Source: Pararhizobium_B sp963760965 (GTDB lineage: Bacteria > Pseudomonadota > Alphaproteobacteria > Rhizobiales > Rhizobiaceae). Taken from it: a DNA stretch of 64,000 bases. Below, piece by piece: positions 18,983-27,936 of the stretch. Below the pieces are notes generated by a model, which was not told where the DNA came from, searched no databases, and was given only the letters and a program-made list of their open reading frames with translations. The stretch spans positions 124,001-188,000 of the forward strand of contig CAVXEW010000014.1 of the NCBI GenBank assembly GCA_963760965.1. Reading direction: 5' to 3'. A program made the position numbers and the translations under genes. Positions within the stretch are counted from its first letter, which is position 1, and each line of letters begins with the position of its first letter.

Positions 18983-19536
18983 CCGGCCGCAATCCGCGCC
19001 AGGAAGCGCGCGAAGACCATAGTTCCTTCCGGCCACGGTCCGTGGCCGGACTCCGCGTTGATGTGCCCCGAATTCCCCGCGTCGATGATCTGCGAGCCCC
19101 AGGCGGCGGCGATGTCGTCGGCTTTCTCGTATGCGCCGAAAGGGTCGTCGCGGCTGGCGATCACCAGCGAGGGAAACGGCAGGGGGTCTCGCGGATAGGG
19201 GCCGAAGGTCATCAGGTGCCGCGGACGGATGTTCGGATTGTCCACTTCCGGCGGTGCCACCAGGAAGGCGCCGGCGATCCGCTTCCGGTAGAGAGGGATG
19301 GCGTGCACCGCGGTGGCGACGCCGAGGGAATGCGCGACGATGATGACGGGCCGCGTCGTGGCGTTGACGCAGTCGGCCATCCGCGCGACCCAGTCCTGCC
19401 GGACAGGCTTCGACCATGCGTCCTGCTCGACCCGACGCGCCGTCGCCAGCTTTCGCTGCCAGCGGGACTGCCAATGGTCCGGGCCGGAATTGGTGTAGCC
19501 GGGAACAATCAGGATGTCTGCCTGAGATGCCTTCAT
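18979..19536 (-). CDS. RBBP9/YdeN family alpha/beta hydrolase
   Basis: 185 aa small serine hydrolase. The opening ILIVPGYTNSGPDHWQSRWQ is the family signature; the catalytic triad is apparent as Ser in VAHSLG, Asp in SRDDPFG and His in NSGHINAESGHG. Physiological substrate unknown. The start at 19536 is the first Met before the conserved domain; the extended frame upstream is non-conserved. Confidence 0.88.
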   Translation of the reverse strand: MKASQADILIVPGYTNSGPDHWQSRWQRKLATARRVEQDAWSKPVRQDWVARMADCVNATTRPVIIVAHSLGVATAVHAIPLYRKRIAGAFLVAPPEVDNPNIRPRHLMTFGPYPRDPLPFPSLVIASRDDPFGAYEKADDIAAAWGSQIIDAGNSGHINAESGHGPWPEGTMVFARFLARIAAG

Positions 19537-19907
19537 GGCTCGGCGAAATGCCCGTTTCGTGCGCCTCGTGTCAAGGCGAAGCCGCCGGCCGGATGCCCGG
19601 GGACCCGGCCGCGCAGTGCAACAGAGCCATCCCCGGGGGAACCTTCCCAACTCGCGGCATTCCGGATGCCGATAGCAGGCGGCGTCTTCCGTCGAAGAAG
19701 CTGCGGAACGCCAGGTCAAATCGCCCGGCGCATGGATTATTCAGTCTTATCATTTGTTTAAGGAGGGTGGCTTCCGCGGCGCTTCGCCGCATGGTTCCAT
19801 CCGATCCAGCAAAAAAACAGCGGAACACATGACCGGAAACCTCGTTCCACCGCCGGACGCCGCCTCGCGGACGGCGGCCAATCGGCAACGACAGATGGAG
19901 ATCATTC
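19537..19907. other. Divergent intergenic region with stress promoter, no gene
   Basis: 371 bases between the divergent hydrolase and SYLF genes. It holds an EcfG promoter at 19822-19846, a GCGGCG/CGCCGC hairpin near 19780 and a locally AT-rich stretch around 19735-19765. No coding potential that I would trust. Confidence 0.6.
19822..19846 (+). promoter_or_regulatory. EcfG-type (general stress) sigma factor promoter
   Basis: GGAAC at 19822-19826 and CGTT at 19843-19846, spacing exactly 16, matching the alphaproteobacterial general stress consensus. Located 61 bases upstream of the SYLF gene ATG on the same strand. Confidence 0.75.
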
Positions 19908-20777
19908 ATGCGCAAGACTACCGCGCTTCTCGTAGCACCTCTCACGCTCGCCCTGATGGGTGGCACGGCGCTGGCGGCAGGTCAGTCGTCGAACATGAAC
20001 ACGACCGGGACGGCCAAGGTGAACTCGTCCGACACGACGAATTCGACGGCTGGCAATACGATGAACTCGGCCGGCAGTTCGACCGGCGGCACGATGAATT
20101 CCACGACAACCGACACCGGCAGCACCATGTCGGGCAACAAAATGTCCAACGGCGCGGCGGCCAACGCCACGGGCACGAAAAAGACTGCCAACGGAGACAC
20201 TGCGGACGCGAAGGATATCGTCAACGCAGCCACCAAGGTGGTCAACCAGATGAAGTCGGACGACAACGTCGCCAGCCTGCTGAAGAAGGCGAAGGGCGTC
20301 TACATCGTGCCGGACTTCGGTCGCGGCGGCCTGATCGTCGGCGGACGCGGCGGAGCCGGTGTCATGCTGGCCAAGCACGATGGAAAGTGGACCGACCCGG
20401 CATTCTTCAACTTCGGCGGTGTGAGCATCGGCGCGCAGGCCGGGGCCTCGGGCGGTTCCGTGGCGTTTATCCTGATGTCGAAGGATGCGGTCAACGCCTT
20501 CAAGAACGGCAACCAGTTCTCGCTGAACAGCGGCGCCGGCCTGTCGATCGTCAACTATTCCGCCAACACCCAGGCATCGGCCGGCAAGGGCGACATCGTC
20601 TTCTGGTCGGACACGGAAGGAGCCTATGCGGGCGCGACGATCAGTGTCTCGGATGTCGGCTGGGCCAACGCGAACAACAAGGGCTACTACGGCAAGAAGG
20701 TCTCGGCCAGCAAGCTCATCAGCGGGCAGGTCGCGACGAAGAAGGGCGAGAAGCTGAAGAGCGCGCTCTCAGGCTGA
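19908..20777 (+). CDS. SYLF/Ysc84 domain protein, secreted
   Basis: 289 aa. Signal peptide at 1-24 (APLTLALMGGTALAAG), then a low-complexity Ser/Thr/Asn/Gly-rich tract (about 25-95), then a SYLF (Ysc84, lipid-binding) domain: KAKGVYIVPDFGRGGLIVGGRGGAGVML, FFNFGGVSIGAQAGASGGSVAFILM and DIVFWSDTEGAYAGATISVSDV. Family members bind phosphoinositides in eukaryotes; bacterial roles are poorly known and the export here suggests an envelope function. An EcfG promoter upstream indicates stress induction. RBS AGATGGAG. Confidence 0.87.
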   Translation: MRKTTALLVAPLTLALMGGTALAAGQSSNMNTTGTAKVNSSDTTNSTAGNTMNSAGSSTGGTMNSTTTDTGSTMSGNKMSNGAAANATGTKKTANGDTADAKDIVNAATKVVNQMKSDDNVASLLKKAKGVYIVPDFGRGGLIVGGRGGAGVMLAKHDGKWTDPAFFNFGGVSIGAQAGASGGSVAFILMSKDAVNAFKNGNQFSLNSGAGLSIVNYSANTQASAGKGDIVFWSDTEGAYAGATISVSDVGWANANNKGYYGKKVSASKLISGQVATKKGEKLKSALSG

Positions 20778-20806
20778 TCCCGTCCCCAGAGCCAGTGAAC
20801 GAGGAG

Positions 20807-20832
20807 CCCCGGCTGGCGCAGGTCAGCCGGGG
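20807..20832. terminator. Possible stem-loop at SYLF/purB convergence
   Basis: A perfect 9-bp stem CCCCGGCTG / CAGCCGGGG with an 8-base loop lies between the convergent SYLF and purB genes and includes the restored purB stop. It lacks a proper T-run, so intrinsic termination is uncertain. Confidence 0.35.
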
Positions 20833-22143
20833 TTACTGCTCGTCCCGAAGACGCGCTCGAAGATCGTGTCGACATGCTTGGTGTGATAGCCGAGGTCGAA
20901 CTTTTCGCGAATCTCGGATTCCGGCAGCGCCGAACGCACTTCCGCGTCCGCGAGGAGCTCGGTCAGAAAGTCCTTGCCTTCTTCCCAGACCTTCATGGCA
21001 TTTCGCTGGACGAGGCGATATGCATCCTCGCGGGAAACGACCGGCCTGCGTCAGCGCCAGGAGCACGCGCTGCGAATGCACGAGACCGCGGAACTTCTCC
21101 AGGTTGCGCATCATCGTTTCGGGGTAGACGAGCAGCTTGTCGATGACGCCGGTCAGCCGCGCAAGGGCGAAATCGAGTGTCACCGTGGCATCCGGGCCGA
21201 TCATGCGCTCCACCGATGAGTGCGAGATGTCGCGCTCGTGCCAGAGAGCGACGTTCTCCATGGCGGGCAGGGCATAGGCGCGCACCATCCGTGAAAGGCC
21301 GGTCAGATTTTCCGTCAGCACGGGGTTGCGCTTGTGCGGCATCGCCGAAGAGCCCTTCTGTCCCGGCGAAAAATATTCCTCCGCCTCGAGGACTTCCGTT
21401 CGCTGGAGGTGGCGGATTTCCGTGGCGAGCCTCTCCACCGAAGAGGCGACCACGCCGAGCGTGGCGAAGAACATGGCGTGGCGGTCGCGCGGAATGACTT
21501 GCGTCGAAACCGGCTCGGGCTTCAGGCCCATCGACTTTGCGACATGTTCCTCGACCCGCGGATCGATGTTTGCGAAGGTTCCGACCGCGCCGGAGATGGC
21601 GCACGTCGCGACGTCCTCGCGCGCTGCTGCCAGCCGGTCGCGGCTCCTGGCAAATTCCGCATAGGCCTGGGCGAGCTTGACCCCGAAGGTGGTCGGCTCG
21701 GCGTGGATGCCATGCGAACGGCCGATCGTCACCGTGTCCTTGTGCTCGAAGGCGCGCCGCTTCAGAGCCGCGAGAAGTCCGTCCAGATCGGCCAGCAGCA
21801 GGTCCGCCGCCCGCACGAGCTGCACATTGAAGCAGGTATCGAGGACGTCGGACGATGTCATGCCCTGATGCACGAAACGGGCGTCGGGCCCGACGATCTC
21901 GGCCAGATGAGTGAGGAAGGCGATGACGTCGTGCTTCGTGGTGCGCTCGATCTCGTCGATGCGATCGATGTCGAACTCCGCCTTGCCGCCCTTTTCCCAG
22001 ATCGTTTTCGCCGCCGATGGGGGAACGACGCCAAGCTCGGCGAGCGCGTCGCAGGCATGCGCCTCGATCTCGAACCAGATGCGGAACTTTGATTCGGGGG
22101 ACCATATGGCCGTCATTTCCGGCCGGGAGTAACGAGGGATCAT
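20823..22143 (-). CDS. purB: Adenylosuccinate lyase, with single-base frameshift near the 3' end
   Basis: Cleaves adenylosuccinate and SAICAR in purine synthesis. It opens MIPRYSRPEMTAIWSPESKF, has TSSDVLDT and the catalytic signature loop GSSAMPHKRNP, and reads normally to LLALTQAG. There one extra base near 21039-21041 shifts the frame: as given the reading runs on as non-homologous sequence to a stop at 20833. Skipping one base restores VSREDAYRLVQRNAMKVW and FDLGYHTKHVDTIFERVFG, ending at 20823. The coordinates describe the restored gene (about 439 aa). Purine genes elsewhere are intact, so an assembly error is as likely as a real mutation. Confidence 0.88.
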
Positions 22144-22204
22144 GCGGCTTGCTCGGTCGTGCTGTCTCGGGAAGGGCACGCTTTAGCAGAGCGCGATCAC
22201 AAGC

Positions 22205-22762
22205 TCAACGGAGCCGGCGCGCGAGCCAGACGCTTGCGATGAGAAGCGGCAGTAGACCTTCGGGCGCGAGCAGCCTCGCTCCAAGCACCAGATAATAGAC
22301 CTGAGCGCCGATCATCGACTTCGGAATGTCCATGAAAGGGAATCCCGGACCGGGAAAGCCCGTCCAGTCGATGTCGTGGCGCATGTACTGGATGCCATAG
22401 ACGAAGCCGGTCGCCGCAAGCGTGCCGATTGCCAGCGTCACGAAGGCCGCGGAGAAGCGCACCTCCGCGCGCCTGCCGGCTGCGAGTGCTCCGGCCGCGA
22501 CGAGCGAGGGTACGAAGGCGACGAGCCCGCCGAGAAAGTAGATAACGAGGATTGTCGGGAGATGCGGGTCGAGCCATCCCGTGATGCGACCGAGTGCGAG
22601 ATAGGCCGCATCCGACATGGCCAGCCCCCAGGCGAGGCTGCCGATCAGCGCCGCGCGCCACGAAGGAACCGGCAAGGACACCCATGCGGTGCGCGCGGCA
22701 TTCTTCCGTCCCGACCGCTGCGCGCCCGCCTGTGCGAGACCGGTTGCGCGCCGGGCGACCAT
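22205..22762 (-). CDS. Hypothetical membrane protein
   Basis: 185 aa, unrecognised. About four membrane segments (roughly 38-58, 68-94, 104-122 and 150-180). A central loop YMRHDIDWTGFPGPGFPFMDIPK between the third and fourth segments could be extracytoplasmic. The ATG abuts the rpe stop as TGAATG, so it is translationally coupled to rpe. No function can be assigned. Confidence 0.75.
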   Translation of the reverse strand: MVARRATGLAQAGAQRSGRKNAARTAWVSLPVPSWRAALIGSLAWGLAMSDAAYLALGRITGWLDPHLPTILVIYFLGGLVAFVPSLVAAGALAAGRRAEVRFSAAFVTLAIGTLAATGFVYGIQYMRHDIDWTGFPGPGFPFMDIPKSMIGAQVYYLVLGARLLAPEGLLPLLIASVWLARRLR

Positions 22763-23437
22763 TCAGCCGCGCGCTTTCGCGGCGCTTTCGCGGATGGACC
22801 CCATGTTGGCGCCATAGGCCTCCCTGCCGCCCTTGAAGACCGCCGATCCGGCCACGAAGACGTTGGCCCCCGCGGCAGCGGCCATTCCAGAGGTCTCGGG
22901 GCCGATTCCCCCGTCGACCTCGATGTCGATCGGCCGGTCGCCCACGATCTGCCGGACGGTACGGATCTTGTCCACGACGGAAGGAAGGAAGCTCTGGCCG
23001 CCGAACCCGGGATTGACGGACATGCAGAGGATGAGGTCGACCGTGTCGAGGACGTGTTCCACGGCCGAGACCGGGGTGGCCGGATTTATCGCGACTCCCG
23101 CCCGTTTGCCAAGCGCGCGGATCGCCTGCAGCGAACGGTGCAGGTGCGGGCCGGCTTCCGCGTGTACCGTGATCCCGTCGCATCCGGCCTTTGCGAAGGC
23201 TTCAAGGAACGGATCGCAGGGTGCTATCATCAGATGGCAGTCGAAATGGATGTCCGTGAGCGGCCGAAGCGCCTTCACCACATCCGGCCCGTAGGAGATG
23301 TTCGGGACGAAATGGCCGTCCATGATGTCGAGGTGCAGCCAGTCCGCTCCCGCGGCCACGACGTCGCGCACCTCGTCGCCGAGGCGCGTGAAATCGGCGG
23401 CCAGAATCGAGGGTGCAATTGCGATCGGTCGTTCCAT
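22763..23437 (-). CDS. rpe: Ribulose-phosphate 3-epimerase
   Basis: 224 aa TIM-barrel enzyme interconverting ribulose-5-phosphate and xylulose-5-phosphate. Diagnostic stretches: APSILAADF, HLDIMDGHFVPNIS (metal-ligand His and Asp), SVNPGFGGQSF and EVDGGI. The start at 23437 (MERPIAIAPSIL) was chosen at the domain boundary; the frame stays open far upstream only because of high GC. Co-transcribed with the downstream membrane protein. Confidence 0.96.
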   Translation of the reverse strand: MERPIAIAPSILAADFTRLGDEVRDVVAAGADWLHLDIMDGHFVPNISYGPDVVKALRPLTDIHFDCHLMIAPCDPFLEAFAKAGCDGITVHAEAGPHLHRSLQAIRALGKRAGVAINPATPVSAVEHVLDTVDLILCMSVNPGFGGQSFLPSVVDKIRTVRQIVGDRPIDIEVDGGIGPETSGMAAAAGANVFVAGSAVFKGGREAYGANMGSIRESAAKARG

Positions 23438-23517
23438 GCCAGTTTCCGGGTTTCCAGGTTTCTTCTGCCGATACCAATTGTCCGGTCCCGGCACAATCGC
23501 GGTGTCCGGAGGCGGGC

Positions 23518-24612
23518 CTACTCGCCAAGGCCCTTTCCGGCTTGTTCGACGGGAAAGAAATGATCGTCGCGCCAGACCATGAGTTCGAACGGATTGTCGG
23601 CACGCTCGTGCCCTTTCGTGAAGCGGACGGTTCCGAGGGCGGTAGCGAACGAACCGGCAGCGATCGCCTGTGCGAGCGGCTTTCCGCTCTTCGCCGCGGC
23701 GGCGAGCAGCTGTGCCGCCGCGTAGCCGGGTATCCGCTCGCCGAACGGCTCGATGCCTCTCGACTGGAGCGCGGCGATGGCGTCCTTCGCGCTCGGCAGG
23801 CTGTCCGGGGCGGGCGTCATGACACCGAGCACGCCCTCGGCGAGCGGCACGTCGCCTGGCGACGCCTTCAGCGAATCCCCGCCCATGAAGGCGAGGTCGA
23901 GCCCGATCTTGCCGCAGTCGCGGGCGATGATGGCGATGTCTGGACGCTCGCCGCCGATGAAGACTCGCGTGACGCCGGCGCGCTTCAGCCGGTGGGCAAG
24001 GCCGAACTGCTTGTCCTGGGCGGGGCGGTAGGTGTCGATGAAGGCGGGCGTGATGCCCATGCCCTCCAATGCGACCCGCACGCTTTCGGTCAGTTCCCGG
24101 CCGTAGATCGTTCCGTCCTCGACGAGGGCGAAAGGTTCGCCCGACCAGCGGCTGGAAATGACGTCGACGATCTTCTGCACCTCCTGCCGCGTGTTCGGCG
24201 CAAGCCGGAAGAACGGCCAGTTCTTCTTGACGGCGTCCTCCATCACGATTCCGGCGCGAACGCTGGTGCCGATCGTCGCGACTCCGGCTTTCGAAAGCAG
24301 GGGAAGGGCGGCATCGAGACTTTCGGGGCAGAAGAAGCCCACGACCGCGTCGACCTTTGCCGAGAGCAGCGTGCGGGCGGCCTGCGTTCCGGAACCGGCG
24401 GAGCAGTCTTCGGGGACCTGGACGATTCGGTCGAACGGGCTTCCCGCGGTCTTCTGGTAGGTTTCGACGCCCTCGCGCAACTGATCGCCAAGCACGGCGA
24501 AACTCTCCTTGCCGCTCGGCGCGACAACCCCGATGCTGAGGCCGGCAAGGGCAGGGGTACCGAGCGCGAAAAGGGCAGCAAGGACGGTCGATGCGACGAG
24601 CGGAAAATTCAT
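23518..24612 (-). CDS. Periplasmic binding protein, branched-chain amino acid type
   Basis: 364 aa. Signal peptide at 1-23 (VLAALFALGTPALAG), then a Peripla_BP_6/LivK-type fold: IGVVAPSGKESFAVLGDQLREGVE, DAVVGFFCPESLDAALPLLSKAGVATIGTS, and FIDTYRPAQDKQFGLAHRLKRAGVTRVFIGG. Such proteins normally deliver amino acids or other small ligands to ABC permeases; no permease or ATPase gene lies nearby, so it may be an orphan, a sensor or serve a distant transporter. Cys69 and Cys95 could form a disulphide. Confidence 0.85.
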   Translation of the reverse strand: MNFPLVASTVLAALFALGTPALAGLSIGVVAPSGKESFAVLGDQLREGVETYQKTAGSPFDRIVQVPEDCSAGSGTQAARTLLSAKVDAVVGFFCPESLDAALPLLSKAGVATIGTSVRAGIVMEDAVKKNWPFFRLAPNTRQEVQKIVDVISSRWSGEPFALVEDGTIYGRELTESVRVALEGMGITPAFIDTYRPAQDKQFGLAHRLKRAGVTRVFIGGERPDIAIIARDCGKIGLDLAFMGGDSLKASPGDVPLAEGVLGVMTPAPDSLPSAKDAIAALQSRGIEPFGERIPGYAAAQLLAAAAKSGKPLAQAIAAGSFATALGTVRFTKGHERADNPFELMVWRDDHFFPVEQAGKGLGE

Positions 24613-24679
24613 GAGGCGATCCGGCTTCTTCGTCCGGCCGTTCTAGCCCGAAAAGGGGCGGCATCAAAGCGGAAATGCC

Positions 24680-24704
24680 GCCGGGCGGCGCCTCGCCGCC
24701 CGGC
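24680..24704. repeat. Perfect 11-bp GC-rich hairpin in divergent intergenic region
   Basis: GCCGGGCGGCG and CGCCGCCCGGC with a three-base CCT loop, between the binding-protein and flavin-reductase genes. No T-run on either side, so not an evident terminator. Confidence 0.7.
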
Positions 24705-24716
24705 AGGGAACGATAC

Positions 24717-24744
24717 TTGCACTGCTGAAGGCGCAAGTTAAGAT
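24717..24744 (+). promoter_or_regulatory. Candidate sigma-70-type promoter for the flavin reductase
   Basis: TTGCAC (24717-24722), 16-base spacer, TAAGAT (24739-24744). It would place the transcript start near 24751, supporting the downstream GTG as the true translation start. An ACTTGC/GCAAGT inverted repeat overlaps the spacer and could be an operator. Confidence 0.45.
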
Positions 24745-24821
24745 TCGTCGTGCAAAAGGTGTCAATCCGGGGCGCACTGCTTACATACGTCCCAGAACCG
24801 GACACCGGATCGGAGAGCCGC

Positions 24822-25316
24822 GTGCTGAAACGCCAGTTGATCGAACCGAAGCACTACCGGGACGCCATGGCGCGCTATGCCGGTCACGTCCAGATCGTGA
24901 CCACCGCGCTGGGAGAAGAGCGTCGCGGCGTCACCGTGACTGCGGCCTGTTCCGTATCGGACAATCCCGCCACGGTCCTCGTCTGCCTCAACCGTTCCAA
25001 TCCCAAGAACCGGATCTTCATCGACAGCGGCGTCTTCGCGCTCAACACGCTCGCCGCCGACCAGCAGGAAATGGCCGCCGCCTTCTCGGGTGAAACGGGA
25101 CTTTCCGAAGACGAGCGTTTCCGTTCGGGCGAGTGGGACACGATCGCCAGCGGCGCGCCGACCCTGGTCAATGCGCCGGTGGTCTTCGATTGCCGGCTGG
25201 TCGATCACTCGCCGCTCGCGACCCACATGGTGCTTTTTGGTGAGGTCGTGGGCCTGCGACTGGGTGAACATCGGCCCGCATTGCTCTATATGAACAGAAA
25301 TTATCATCACCTTTGA
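24822..25316 (+). CDS. Flavin reductase (FMN-binding split-barrel)
   Basis: 164 aa. Flavin reductase-like domain reducing FMN with NAD(P)H, usually for a partner monooxygenase: HVQIVTTALGEERRGVTVTAACSVSDNPATVLVCLNRSNPKN is the FMN-binding half and FALNTLAADQQEMAAAFSG follows. The GTG at 24822 was chosen over an earlier GTG at 24750 because GGAG precedes it and a promoter ends between them. No oxygenase gene is adjacent, so its partner is unknown. Confidence 0.85.
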   Translation: MLKRQLIEPKHYRDAMARYAGHVQIVTTALGEERRGVTVTAACSVSDNPATVLVCLNRSNPKNRIFIDSGVFALNTLAADQQEMAAAFSGETGLSEDERFRSGEWDTIASGAPTLVNAPVVFDCRLVDHSPLATHMVLFGEVVGLRLGEHRPALLYMNRNYHHL

Positions 25317-25363
25317 GGCGAGGGCCGCCCGGTCCTCGTGCAAGAGACCGACGGGGAGCCTCC

Positions 25364-26299
25364 ATGGCCGAAAAGCAAGCCGCCACGGCCAATCTGCCGA
25401 AAACGATCGACGAAACTCTCGAACTGCTGAATCGCGGCGACTATGTCGCCGGCCGTGCGCTGGCGACGGTCCTCTTTCTCGCGCTGAAGATGAAGCGGCC
25501 GCTCTTCCTCGAAGGCGAGGCGGGCGTCGGCAAGACCGAGGTCGCCAAGGTGCTGGCACACTCCCTCGACCGGCCGCTCATCCGGCTGCAGTGCTATGAA
25601 GGCCTCGACATCTCCTCCGCCGTCTATGAGTGGAATTATCCGGCCCAGATGCTCGAGATCCGCATGGCCGAGGCGACGGGCATCGGCGATCGCGACGCCA
25701 TCGAGCGAAACATCTTCTCCGACCGGTACCTGATCCGGCGTCCGGTACTGCAGGCGCTGGAATCCACGCCCAACCGTGCGCCGGTCTTCCTCATCGACGA
25801 GCTTGACCGCACGGACGAGGCCTTCGAGGCCTTCCTGCTCGAAGTGCTGTCGGACTACCAGGTGACGATTCCCGAGATCGGAACCATCAAGGCGGAAGAG
25901 CCGCCGATCGTCATCATCACGACGAACCGCACGCGGGAGATCCACGACGCCCTCAAGCGGCGTTGCCTCTATCACTGGGTCGACTATCCCGCCGCCGAGC
26001 AGGAACTGGAGATCGTCCGTCGCAAGGTCCCTGGCTGCGCGGAGGAACTCTCGCGCCAGGTTGTCGCCTATGTCCAGAAGCTGAGGACGCTCGACCTCTT
26101 CAAGAACCCGGGCGTGGCCGAGACCATCGACTGGGCGAGCGCGCTGACAGAGCTCGACCGGATGGCACTCGATCCGGAGACCGTGTCCGACACGCTGGGG
26201 ACACTCCTTAAGTATCAGGACGACATTGCCCGTATCGAGACCAGCGAGGGCCGCAAGCTGCTCGATGCGGTCAAGTCCGAGCTGGCGGCGGCGGAATAG
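25364..26299 (+). CDS. MoxR-family AAA+ ATPase
   Basis: 311 aa chaperone-like ATPase. Walker A GEAGVGKT at 51-58 and Walker B VFLIDELDR at 141-149; sensor region IVIITTNRTREIHDALKRRC follows. Close in type to CoxD, which helps insert the [CuSMoO2] centre of CO dehydrogenase. It is followed two bases later by a CoxE-type VWA protein, the usual MoxR partner. RBS GGGGAG. Role in metallo-hydroxylase maturation inferred from context. Confidence 0.92.
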   Translation: MAEKQAATANLPKTIDETLELLNRGDYVAGRALATVLFLALKMKRPLFLEGEAGVGKTEVAKVLAHSLDRPLIRLQCYEGLDISSAVYEWNYPAQMLEIRMAEATGIGDRDAIERNIFSDRYLIRRPVLQALESTPNRAPVFLIDELDRTDEAFEAFLLEVLSDYQVTIPEIGTIKAEEPPIVIITTNRTREIHDALKRRCLYHWVDYPAAEQELEIVRRKVPGCAEELSRQVVAYVQKLRTLDLFKNPGVAETIDWASALTELDRMALDPETVSDTLGTLLKYQDDIARIETSEGRKLLDAVKSELAAAE

Positions 26300-26301
26300 C
26301 A

Positions 26302-27555
26302 ATGAGCGGGAAGCCTCCGGAGAAGACGGCGCCGGTGGATCCGGGCCGGCTTGCCGACAACATCGTCCATTTCGCACGGGCGTTGCGCAAGGCCGGCATG
26401 CGCGTCGGGCCCGCGACCGTCCGCGACGCCATCGAGGCGGTCCAGGTTGCCGGCATCGGCTCGCGGGACGACTTTTACTGGACCCTGCATTCGGTGATCG
26501 TCAGCCGGCACGAGGATCACGCGCTGTTCGACGAGGCGTTCCGCCTCTTCTGGCGCTCCCGCGATCTGGTGGAGAAGATGATCGCGATGTTCTCGCCGGT
26601 CGCGATGGACAGCCGGCGCGAGAAGCTGAAGGCGGGCGAAACGCGAGTGAGCGAGGCGCTGTTCGAGGGACACAACAAGTCCCGTCCGCACGAGGAACTG
26701 CCGGAAATCGAAATCGACGCCCGCTATTCCACCTCGGGCAAGGAGGTGCTGCGCACCCGGGACTTCGCACAGATGACCGCTGCCGAAACGGCGGAAGCAA
26801 AGAAGGCCCTGCAGTCCCTGGTCCTGCCTGCGGATCTCGTCGTGACGCGCCGCTACCGCCCTTCCAACCGGGCCGGCCTCGTCGACCCGCGCTCGACAAT
26901 GCGCGCCGCGATGCGGACCGGGGGGTCGCTTATCCTGCCGAAATTCCGCGAGCGCCGCGAGGTGCATCCCCCACTGGTGGTGCTCGCCGACATTTCCGGC
27001 TCGATGAGCCAGTACACCCGCATTTTTCTTCACTTCCTCCATGCCCTGACCGAGAAGCGCCGGCATGTCCACACGTTCCTGTTCGGAACGCGACTGACGA
27101 ACGTGTCGCGGCAAATGCGCTATCGGGACCCGGACGACGCGCTCGACGAATGCTCGGCAGCCGTTGCGGACTGGTCCGGCGGTACCCGCATCGGGGCGAC
27201 GCTGCACGAATTCAACCGGCTCTGGTCGCGCCGGGTGCTGAGCCAGGGCGCCGTCGTCGTCATCATCACCGACGGGCTGGAACGGGAGTCGATCGCCGAA
27301 CTGGAGACCGAGATGGATCGTCTCCACCGCTCCTGCCGCAGGCTGATCTGGCTCAACCCGCTGCTGCGCTTCGAGGGCTTCGAGGCGCGCGCACGCGGGG
27401 TTCGTGCCATGCTCCCGCACGTCGATGAAATCCGTCCGGTCCACAATCTGGAGGCTATCGGCGACCTCGTCGCGGCCCTCGGCGCATCCGGCAGGCGCGA
27501 GGCGGACCCGAAGCGTTTCCTGGCGCGCCTGGATGGCGCGGCGCGGGCGGCGTGA
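26302..27555 (+). CDS. CoxE-like VWA domain protein
   Basis: 417 aa. C-terminal von Willebrand A domain with the metal-dependent adhesion motif DISGSMS (Asp230), GGTRIGATLHEFN and ITDGLE; an uncharacterised N-terminal half (1-200). CoxE works with the MoxR-type ATPase CoxD in molybdenum hydroxylase maturation. Its ATG lies three bases after the moxR stop, so the pair is tightly coupled. Confidence 0.92.
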   Translation: MSGKPPEKTAPVDPGRLADNIVHFARALRKAGMRVGPATVRDAIEAVQVAGIGSRDDFYWTLHSVIVSRHEDHALFDEAFRLFWRSRDLVEKMIAMFSPVAMDSRREKLKAGETRVSEALFEGHNKSRPHEELPEIEIDARYSTSGKEVLRTRDFAQMTAAETAEAKKALQSLVLPADLVVTRRYRPSNRAGLVDPRSTMRAAMRTGGSLILPKFRERREVHPPLVVLADISGSMSQYTRIFLHFLHALTEKRRHVHTFLFGTRLTNVSRQMRYRDPDDALDECSAAVADWSGGTRIGATLHEFNRLWSRRVLSQGAVVVIITDGLERESIAELETEMDRLHRSCRRLIWLNPLLRFEGFEARARGVRAMLPHVDEIRPVHNLEAIGDLVAALGASGRREADPKRFLARLDGAARAA

Positions 27556-27594
27556 CCATATGCGTTCCATGCCTGGCAAGATGAGGGCAAGTTC

Positions 27595-27936
27595 ATGAGC
27601 GAAGCACAGACAATCGCCGAGGGCGGGCTCGACCCGCTGGCCGCCGCAGAGGAGTGGATGAAGGAAGGGCGAAAGGTCGCCATCGCCACCGTGGTGGAGA
27701 CGTGGGGATCGGCGCCGCGGCCAGTCGGAAGCCATCTCGTGATCGATTCCGATGGAAATTTCGAGGGCTCGGTTTCCGGCGGCTGCGTCGAGGGCGCCGT
27801 CGTGGGCGAATCCATGGAGGTCCTGGAAACCGGCGAGCCGCGCATGCTGGAATTCGGCGTCGCCGACGAGACGGCATGGCGCGTCGGACTTTCCTGCGGC
27901 GGCAAGATCCGCGTCTATGTGGAGCGCGTGGGCTGA
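27595..27936 (+). CDS. XdhC/CoxI family protein, N-terminal domain only
   Basis: 113 aa. The XdhC_CoxI domain: KVAIATVVETWGSAPRPVGSHLVI, SVSGGCVEGAVVGES and the ending LSCGGKIRVYVERV. XdhC proteins bind molybdenum cofactor, protect it and aid its sulfuration before insertion into xanthine dehydrogenase-type enzymes. This unit lacks the Rossmann domain, which is encoded by the next gene; the stop and next ATG overlap as TGATG. Confidence 0.9.
   Translation: MSEAQTIAEGGLDPLAAAEEWMKEGRKVAIATVVETWGSAPRPVGSHLVIDSDGNFEGSVSGGCVEGAVVGESMEVLETGEPRMLEFGVADETAWRVGLSCGGKIRVYVERVG

Noticed and set aside
24750..24821. Earlier GTG as flavin reductase start
   Set aside because: No ribosome-binding site, lies at the likely transcription start, and adds non-conserved residues.
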